Positions 57,513-64,000 of a stretch of 64,000 bases of DNA are shown here, piece after piece. This DNA is from Trifolium pratense (taxonomy: Eukaryota > Streptophyta > Magnoliopsida > Fabales > Fabaceae). Position numbers and translations under genes: made by a program. Where the stretch lies: NCBI RefSeq assembly GCF_020283565.1, contig NC_060060.1:68991257-69055256 (forward strand), in the 5' to 3' direction. Numbering within the stretch: position 1 is the stretch's first letter; each line of letters starts with the position of its first letter. Under the pieces are notes generated by a model that worked only from the letters and a program-made list of their open reading frames with translations, was not told the origin of the DNA and did not search any database.

Positions 57513-57879
57513 ATTAAGTAAAACATCACATAACCATTTTACAAAACCATGCTACATAAAGCAAAAAATCATATAAAGCAATTAGGGTTAGTTTAGTTGA
57601 AAATTTTTTGGATAGTATGCATGAGATATTGGATTCGATCATTTCTTTATTGTAAAGAAAAATTGATATATATATATATATAATGTATGAAATTTTATTT
57701 ATATTGTGATTATGATTGATAAAACTTAAAATTAAATTGTATGTTTGACAAGTATGCTTTATATATACATGAACCATTTGTTATTATGTTGGGCTTCGAG
57801 GGGGTGTATGACGAAAATTAATTAAAAATGGATTTTTATAATATATACTTCAAAGGAACAAAAGTTATTATTTAATTGG
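57513..57879. other. AT-rich spacer
   Basis: Contains a short AT repeat near 57667-57682. Nothing else recognised. Confidence 0.4.
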
Positions 57880-58095
57880 AAACGGGGGGCGCGCTAGAAA
57901 TTTGGGGGGGGTGCGCTAGAAGTTTGGAGGAGGGAAAAAAATTGGGGGCGCGCTAGAAATCTAGGGGAGGAAAAAAAATTGGGGGCTCACAAGAAATCTA
58001 GGAGAAAAAGAAAAAATAATAATTGGGGGGTGCGCCAAGCAAAAGGGGGGGCGCAAGTAATGGGGTAGTATATGGGGGGCGCGCGAGTAATGGAT
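57880..58095. repeat. G-run-rich imperfect repeat patch
   Basis: Phrases such as TTGGGGGCGCGCTAGAAATCTAGG recur about six times with drift, giving at least seven runs of five or more Gs on the + strand. The zone is an island of G in AT-rich DNA. No coding. Confidence 0.7.
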
Positions 58096-59695
58096 TGCCT
58101 AATTTTGGGCTTGGGCTGACATTTGGTTGACATTTGGTGTAGGAAACAAATATAGTGGATGTAGGAAACAAGTTTATGCATGGTGCATAAGTTTGGGCTT
58201 ATGCACCATAACCACACTCATTTATTATGATATTATTTAATGAGACATTATTGTTAAGATAAAGATTAAAAGAATGCAGACAAACAATTGGGAATGGCGG
58301 GGTCCACAAATAGGACCCATTTCATTTAATCCTTGTGAGAGAAATTCTTAGGTGAGAGGATTGAGTTTTAGGCATACTGTATCTCGTAATGGATTTGGAT
58401 TTTGTTACTTCTTTTCTTCTTGTTTTTTTTTTTTTGATAAATACTTTTTTCTTCTTTCGTATTCGTATCAAGTTCATTTTTTCTTTCTATCTATGTCAAG
58501 CTCTGTGTTTTCCATTTTAATTGGATTTGGATAGGAACACACCCAAGTCACAACACAATAGTGCGACATACACTTGGCATTATAACATTGATATTTTTTA
58601 GCCCTGCAAAATACGAGAGTTTTGTCTTACTCCTTACAAAAAAATAACTTGTGATCATCCTCTATAATATGAAGATTCCATCGTTACCCCTGAATGTCAA
58701 TTGGACATGAAATCTTAATTTTTTTTATGACATGGCATGCAGATTTTTTAAAAATTCTTATTTAAAAAAGAACTATTTACCTTAAATATATATATATATA
58801 TATATATAATTTTGGTTACATCCTTAAAAAAATATATAAAATAACATAAGTGAGTCACTTATGTTTAAAATTAAAATTAAAAAGAAAACATATACAGTAT
58901 AAAAAAACTCATTAAGTGAATTTATATTTTTTATTCTTATAAAAAGAAATAAAAAATAAGCTCTTTCATTGAGTTTTGTTTTGGAGAAGGTAGAAGAAGA
59001 TCGATGAACAATTCCACAAGCCTCAATCCCTCTTCTTCTCACTATACAACTTTAATCCCTCTTCTAGGTAATTCAATCTCTCTCTTTCTGCAAACTTTCA
59101 ATTTCTACAAACCCACTTCTTCTCCTCCAAAAATTCCCAATTTCAATCCCTAATTTTGAAAATTCATGTTTCATGTAGTTCACGAAGTGGGTTTGTGAAA
59201 TCTGGGTTCATTGGGTTTTGTAGATTCAAAATCGGAACTCAAACACATAGCTTCATATTTTTGGGTTCTGGATTCATTAGGTTTATGCGTTTCTGTTTCC
59301 TCGCACCATGTTTCTTTTTTCTGGTACCATTCAGCGTCTGATTTGAAAAATGCATGACATGAGTTTGTTGCTGATTTAATTTTTGGGGTTTGTTATGAAT
59401 TTCTGGGTTTTGTTATGAACAAAGAGATTGATTGTTGTTGTTCTTGTTATTTATGCTCGAATTTCTAGTGGTTTTTGATAGATTTATAGTGATTTTGATT
59501 TGTTGATTTTTTTGATAATTTTGATTTGTTCTTGTTTTTTATTTGATTTAGGATTATAGAGAAAGAGATGGGTTATTGTTGAAGATGAAGATCATGGGTC
59601 ACTAGGTTTGGAGAAGATGAAGATGAAAGAGGGTTTGATGAACTTTGAATAATGAGATGAAGATTTAAGGGATGGCAATCCTAAAAAATCCATAT
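58096..59695. other. Intergenic stretch
   Basis: A short inverted pair (GGTGCATAAG..CTTATGCACC) lies at 58162-58210. An AT repeat is at 58786-58808. The zone 58970-59340 has CT-rich and open stretches resembling a degraded gene start, but no domain is recognisable. Confidence 0.35.
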
Positions 59696-59810
59696 ATAAT
59701 GCTAATACACACCCACTCAAACCACTCAAAAATGAGAAGGTGTATATTAGCAAGCTACACCTTTTAGTTTTGGACAAAAATACCATTTTATCTTTTATCA
59801 ATTAGGTTTA

Positions 59811-59890
59811 ATTTAGTGGTGAGGGATTTGAGTAGTATGTTATAGGTTCTGAGTTCGATCCCCAACTCATTATAACAAAAAAAAAAGTAA
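59811..59890 (+). mobile_element. SINE-like fragment with A-rich tail
   Basis: TTTAGTGGTGAGGG (A-box-like) is followed 35 nt later by GAGTTCGATCCCC (a good B box) and then a tract of A. The length of about 80 bp suggests a short or truncated SINE. Confidence 0.55.
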
Positions 59891-59899
59891 TTAAATGTA

Positions 59900-60187
59900 G
59901 GCTTAATTAGTAAAATGGTCCCTTAAAAGACATTTTTGGTTTCACATTGGTCCCTTAAAGAAAAAAAGGTCTGAATAGGTCCTTTAAAGAAAAAAAAGTC
60001 CGAATAGGTCCCTTAAAGACATATCTGTTAATTAGTTTGGTCCTATTCAGACCTCTTTTTAGGGACCAAACTGATTAACGCAGATGTCTTTAAGGGACTT
60101 ATTCGGACCTTTTTTTCTTTAAGGGACCTATTTGGACTTTTTTTTCTTTAAGGGACCAATATGAAACCAAAAATGTCCCTTAAAGAT
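59900..60187. repeat. Fold-back repeat of the GGCTTAATTAGT/CCCTTAAAG family
   Basis: Starts GGCTTAATTAGTAAAATGG. Internal phrases CCCTTAAAG..TTTTTGGTTTCACATTGG are mirrored by CCAATATGAAACCAAAAATG..CTTTAAGGG. It is nested in the element at 59696-60265. Confidence 0.7.
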
Positions 60188-60281
60188 AAAATGGAATTTT
60201 TGTCCAAAAGTGTTGCTTGCTAATGCACACCTTTTCATTTTTGAGTGGGTGTGCATTAGCATTATCCATCTCTTTCTCTAT

Positions 60282-61242
60282 GGGTGCGTTTGATTTGCAA
60301 AAGTATAATTACTAGACAGAACAGTACAAGACAAGTGATTGAGTTACAGGACAACTTTTTGTACTATACTCTGTTTGATGATCGGTGCACAGGGCAATCA
60401 ATTTTGTACTATACCTTATTTGATATGTTAAGTACCGGACAAAATAATATAAAAGTTACTGTAATGCCCTTTTTGATGTAAAATGATACAAAAGTTACAA
60501 AATTCACACTCTATCTCTTAAGTTGTTCATCTTCTCCGACAATTAAATTTCTTAAAGGTGTTTTAGATCCACTTCTTCCTGTGCTCCCAAAAACTAATGA
60601 CTTGATCCCGAATTGAAAGCTTGTTCATCGGTTTGTATTTCTTGTTTCTTCTCTTCTTATTCTTCTTCTTAATTTACAGAAATCAGATTTATTAATAACA
60701 ATAAACAAAAGGGAAGGCAACATAGGTTGAAAATCAGATCTAAAACATATTCATTGGTTCTATTAAACCAAACACCCAAGTCTTTCTTTTGTTATTTTCA
60801 ATTCATGAAATCCTTCAATTTTATTCAACGATTCAACAAATGACAAAAGGGATATGGAATTGAAATCAATTTCAGAAGGGACACGGAGATGAAATAAGAA
60901 AAGGAAAATTGAAATAATGAAGAAAAACTTGAAGCAACTCCGCCACTGTCGGCCATGGTTGAAGTTGGTGGTGGGCGGTTGGATGATTTGCAGCGATGCG
61001 TGAGTAAAAAATAAACGAACCGTTTGCAAAATAAGCTAAGGAAGAGGGATAAAAATGTATTTTTCTTTTATTTGTCCGCCGGACAAAAAGTTGTCCCTCA
61101 CTTTAGTGAGTAACAAAAAAGTGGGTAGTTGTCCTGTCCTGGGTATATTTTTTTTTGCTGTCATTTTTTTCTTTTTTAAAACAAACGTTGGACAACTGTT
61201 TTTGTTCTGTCCTGTCCCTTATTTTTTGCAAATCAAACGCAA
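60282..61242. mobile_element. Inverted-repeat element of about 0.96 kb
   Basis: The left end GGGTGCGTTTGATTTGCAAAA is matched by the right end TTTTGCAAATCAAACGCAAC. Phrases with GACAGAACAGTACAAGACAA on the left and TTGTTCTGTCCTGTCCC on the right extend the inverted match. No transposase. Target duplication is not clear; PIF/Harbinger- or hAT-like origin is possible. Confidence 0.55.
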
Positions 61243-61406
61243 CATATATATATATATATATATATAATTGGTTTACTCCGACGGTCACGTTTGAGACAAT
61301 TATGTTGACGTTAGGCTTCTAGAGTGACAAACTATTGTATGAAAGGTATGTGCAAAACAAGTTAAAACTCTAATACTTAAGTTTAATCTTTCCAGTATGT
61401 CTGCCC
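61243..61406. repeat. AT microsatellite and spacer
   Basis: An AT repeat at 61243-61266 is followed by unrecognised sequence. Confidence 0.5.
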
Positions 61407-61622
61407 TCATGTTCTGGTATTTGGAAACGTGGGTAGCTTTGAATGAGTCAAAGAAAACCACAACCTTGCTTTTTGACTACATATAAGTACCTCTACATTA
61501 GAATTTAGAGGATCCTTGGTTTGCATTCCACCATCGATTTGTGTTACCACCAATTGAGAGTCAGTGTGCAGTTTTAAATTATGTTCCCTAATTTTAACGC
61601 CAAGTTCAATCCTGGTATACAC
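61407..61622 (-). pseudogene. RNase H fragment of a retrotransposon
   Basis: The minus-strand frame contains LKLHTDSQLVVTQIDGG followed by KDP, which matches the second half of the RNase H fold (the HTDSQLVVNQ-type motif with its catalytic Asp) found in Ty3/Tat elements and related cellular-type RNases H. No reverse transcriptase or integrase is adjacent, and the frame is 71 codons, so it is an isolated relic. Confidence 0.6.
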
Positions 61623-62282
61623 AGTTCATATTTGGCCTACTTATTTTAAAATCATATCTTTTAGTGGAGTTAGTTGAGATTCTTTGAAAATTTTGTAAGA
61701 ACTAAAAGACGTAATTTTTTTAAGGAGAATTAGGACGAAACACAATTAAGTAGAGAAGTGTATATGATATTAGTCAAGCGCACGCAAAATTGATTTTACT
61801 TATCTATAATAAATTAGAGAAATAAAATACAATTTATTAGGGGTGGGCAAAAAATCCAAACATCCTTAACCACACAATTAACCAAACCATATTTAAGAGG
61901 ACAAAACTTATATGCATTTCTTTAGATGCAGTTTTTGCTGTTCCTAACACAAAAATGTAGTTATTTATATTTTTTAATTAAAAAAAGAAAAAAAATTGTT
62001 TTTAAATAAAAATAACTTTCCCATGTATCTAGCACAGTAAGAACTATGTATACGGAACTGTACATAAGTTTGATCCTATCTAATATTAATAACCAAACCC
62101 ATTTTAGAAAAAAACAACACAAATCCAATAAAAAAAACAATTATAAACCATATACATTTTTCTATAATTGGTTTGCAATTGGTTTCTAAATTGAGCCCAC
62201 AAAAGCCTCTTTTTTTTAACAAAAAAAACCCAATTTTCCAAATTCACTAAATTAATTATATAATTTAATAAATAAATAAATA
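61623..62282. other. AT-rich intergenic stretch
   Basis: GGGGTGGGCAAAAAATCC at 61840 and the AACCAAACCATAT phrases that follow resemble a repeat family also seen at 62870-63000 and 63655-63830. No gene. Confidence 0.4.
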
Positions 62283-62455
62283 TAATGGTGGTGGTGGGAG
62301 TTGGTCAACGCGGTGGACAACGCCGGACCACCGACGGCCGGTGCGGCGTAGCTCCGGTGTCGGCCGGCGGTTTTCCGGTGATCGACGGCAGACTTCAGTG
62401 GCCGACACAGTGGTTGGAGGCGGCGCTCCGACGGCCACTGTCAACCACATGTAAT
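62283..62455. other. GC-rich island of about 170 bp in AT-rich DNA
   Basis: It is rich in GGTGG, CCGGCGG and GACGGC phrases, with a minus-strand open frame of 66 codons (Pro/Arg-rich). The flanks are over 75% A+T by impression. It looks like a fragment of a gene start carried inside a repeat; no domain recognised. Confidence 0.45.
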
Positions 62456-63384
62456 ATTTAATCATTTAATTATTTTTTTTATTTAACCAAAATTAATTAT
62501 TTTTAAAATAATTAAAAAAAACAGATTTTTGATGTTTTTATCATAAAAAAAATCTGTATTTTAATTATTTTTGGCTTAGTTTGAAATATCTTTGGACATA
62601 TAAAAAAAAACTTTTATGGATTGATTATAAATCAATAATTCATAAAATTAAAGAAAAATTATGTTCTTTTTATAAACAAAAATTATTAAATCTGTTCTTT
62701 TAATCAATTAAACAAAAAAAATTAAAATTGGCTTAATTATTGTAAAAAAGAAAAAAAATTAAATATATATATGCGAATTAAAAGTTATAATTATGTACTT
62801 TTGAAAGAAAAAAAATAAAAAATAAAAAAATTGGTTTAAATGAATAACCTAATTTTTATTATAAACCGATTATAAATTGATTCCGAACCGGTTATATGAA
62901 CCATATCCAAATTAGTTTTGCAAAATAATTAATTTTTTATTAAAATGGTTTTGGATCTAAACCAAAACCATAAATATGGTTTGGTGTGGTTTTTAAACCA
63001 TGCACGCAAGCACACGTATTATAATAGTTAAAATATACAATTTAACACCGTATAAATTACACCGAAGTTGGTGTTGGTCGAAATTTCAAGGAGAAAGAAA
63101 ATTTTATTATAAATAGCAAAAATCATATAAAATAATTTTAAACTCATTTTAATTTTTTAGACATTCTAACGTTACTCCCTGTGGTTCTTATTACAAGGGT
63201 ATGTTTTGTTAAGGGGTTTTGGAGGAGAGGCGAGATGATATTTTAATTTTTTATGTTTGGTTCAATTTTTTATGAAGGAAGAGAAACATAGAGTAATGTT
63301 TTTTTCCGGAATTGAGGATATTTGGGGGGGAGGGAAGAGGAGCTATAATTTAATTTATTATATTGACAAAATTATCATCAATTA
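62456..63384. other. AT-rich intergenic stretch
   Basis: Contains AACCGGTT/AACCGATT-type phrases at 62865-62900. ACTCCCTGTGGTTCTTATTACAAG at 63173 looks like one terminus of a Stowaway-type MITE. No gene. Confidence 0.4.
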
Positions 63385-63393
63385 TTTTGTTAA

Positions 63394-63571
63394 GGGTCAT
63401 GTTAACTTGTGTCCTAAGGGCACATGTTAAGATACCTAAAAATAGAAATATAGCATTAAATGATACAAAGAATTTAATGTTTAAATAATTAAATACACCA
63501 CAAGTTCAATAAATTTTTTCCACATTTATCTTCTTAACATGTGCCCTTAAGGGCACAAGTTAACATTCTCC
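63394..63571. mobile_element. Mutator-type MITE, 178 bp, 9-bp target duplication
   Basis: The ends GGGTCATGTTAACTTGTG and (inverse of the right end) GGAGAATGTTAACTTGTG continue into a shared GGGCACATGTTAAG. TTTTGTTAA stands at 63385-63393 and 63572-63580. The 9-bp duplication points to Mutator-type mobilisation. Confidence 0.85.
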
Positions 63572-63580
63572 TTTTGTTAA

Positions 63581-63978
63581 AATCCTAAATTATCATTGTC
63601 GGAATATCAAAAGTTTAAATATTCTGCTCATTGCTCTTGTTTATTACTTGCTGCTAGGGTTGCACAAAATAATCGGTTATAATGGAGATCCACAATCATA
63701 TTCAAATCCAAAATCAAAAAATCGATTAATTCCTAAATGAAATTTAATCAGTCCATTTATATATGGTTGAGTTATCCAAATATGAAAACCGATTATTTAA
63801 CCGGTTATCCATATCCAAAACCAAATTTATAGTTTTTTTTTTTTTTCTTTTTTTCAAACCAAATTCCTAGTTCTTAATTTCATCTCTTTAGTAAAAAAAA
63901 AAAAATTAATCTCTGTTAATTGTCAAAATCACAACCCCAATCTCAGTACAAAATTAGAGAGAGAGATAGAGAGAGAAT
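63581..63978. other. Intergenic stretch before the right edge
   Basis: AACCGGTTAT/AATCGGTTAT phrases at 63680-63810 belong to the same AT-rich repeat family as 62870. Poly-T and poly-A tracts lie at 63832-63905, and GAGAGAGAGATAGAGAGAGA precedes the last ATG. Confidence 0.4.
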
Positions 63979-64000
63979 GGTGAAAACGCACACGGCGGAT
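63979..64000 (+). CDS. Possible start of a gene cut by the window edge
   Basis: An ATG after a GA-rich, leader-like stretch reads MVKTHTA and runs off the edge. GA/CT-rich leaders are common before plant start codons, and the GC content rises at this point. Seven codons cannot establish a gene or product. Confidence 0.25.

Larger units (their letters stand above)
59696..60265. mobile_element. Inverted-repeat element with SINE-like and fold-back insertions
   Basis: The outer arms of about 85 bp (59696-59800 and 60183-60265) are inverted copies: ATAATGCTAAT(A/G)CACACCC, then AAAAATGA(G/A)AAGGTGT, then TTTGGACAAAAAT. Between them are a tRNA-like SINE remnant and a fold-back repeat, each listed separately. 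Confidence 0.65.

Noticed and set aside
58824..59341. Gene start on either strand
   Set aside because: Open stretches are short, Phe/Leu-rich and without a recognisable domain or splice-supported extension.

Overview
The window is plant nuclear DNA, most likely from a papilionoid legume of the clover/medick/vetch/pea alliance. This is inferred from a MAX2/RMS4-type F-box gene of 710 codons, an Ogre-type Ty3/gypsy element, a Medicago-style SINE and TRIM, and families of fold-back elements that I know from legume genomes. The DNA is AT-rich, introns have GT..AG ends, and transposable elements dominate.

Three host genes can be reconstructed. (1) A DUF688-family protein of unknown function, + strand, three coding exons at 12533-14712, 664 residues. 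(2) A Raf-like (CTR1/EDR1-type) protein kinase, + strand, 16 coding exons at 20279-31013, 813 residues, with all kinase motifs intact and a 20-nt microexon. (3) MAX2, the F-box/LRR subunit of the SCF ligase for strigolactone and karrikin signalling, - strand, one exon at 52245-54377. They do not form a functional cluster.

Layout: 1-8470 is a damaged minus-strand Ogre-like element. It has a gag pseudogene, no pol, a tandem-repeat-rich 3' UTR, a polypurine tract and an LTR, and then a primer-binding-site-like sequence beyond the LTR, as expected of a two-element concatemer. 8471-11100 holds a CACTA end, an inverted-repeat element, a chloroplast psaA-psaB insertion and a Stowaway MITE. 11270-14712 is the DUF688 gene. 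15838-18755 holds a TRIM, a Mutator-type element nested in a Stowaway-like MITE, and a fold-back repeat. 18800-31100 is the kinase gene, with MITEs in two introns. 32658-33562 is a non-autonomous Helitron. 34274-43687 is a hAT-type element interrupted by an 8.6-kb non-coding LTR retrotransposon with 2.9-kb, almost identical LTRs. 44712-49250 is a second non-coding LTR retrotransposon. 52245-54377 is MAX2. 54378-64000 holds SINEs, MITEs, a 43/60-bp minisatellite, a G-run-rich patch, an RNase H relic and a GC-rich island.

The strongest observations are structural: target-site duplications that settle the nesting order, a very young LTR element with no coding capacity, stop codons in gag that all fit C-to-T decay, and repeat arrays built from hairpin-forming units. 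I saw no evidence for a novel protein-coding system. All comparisons were made by eye.
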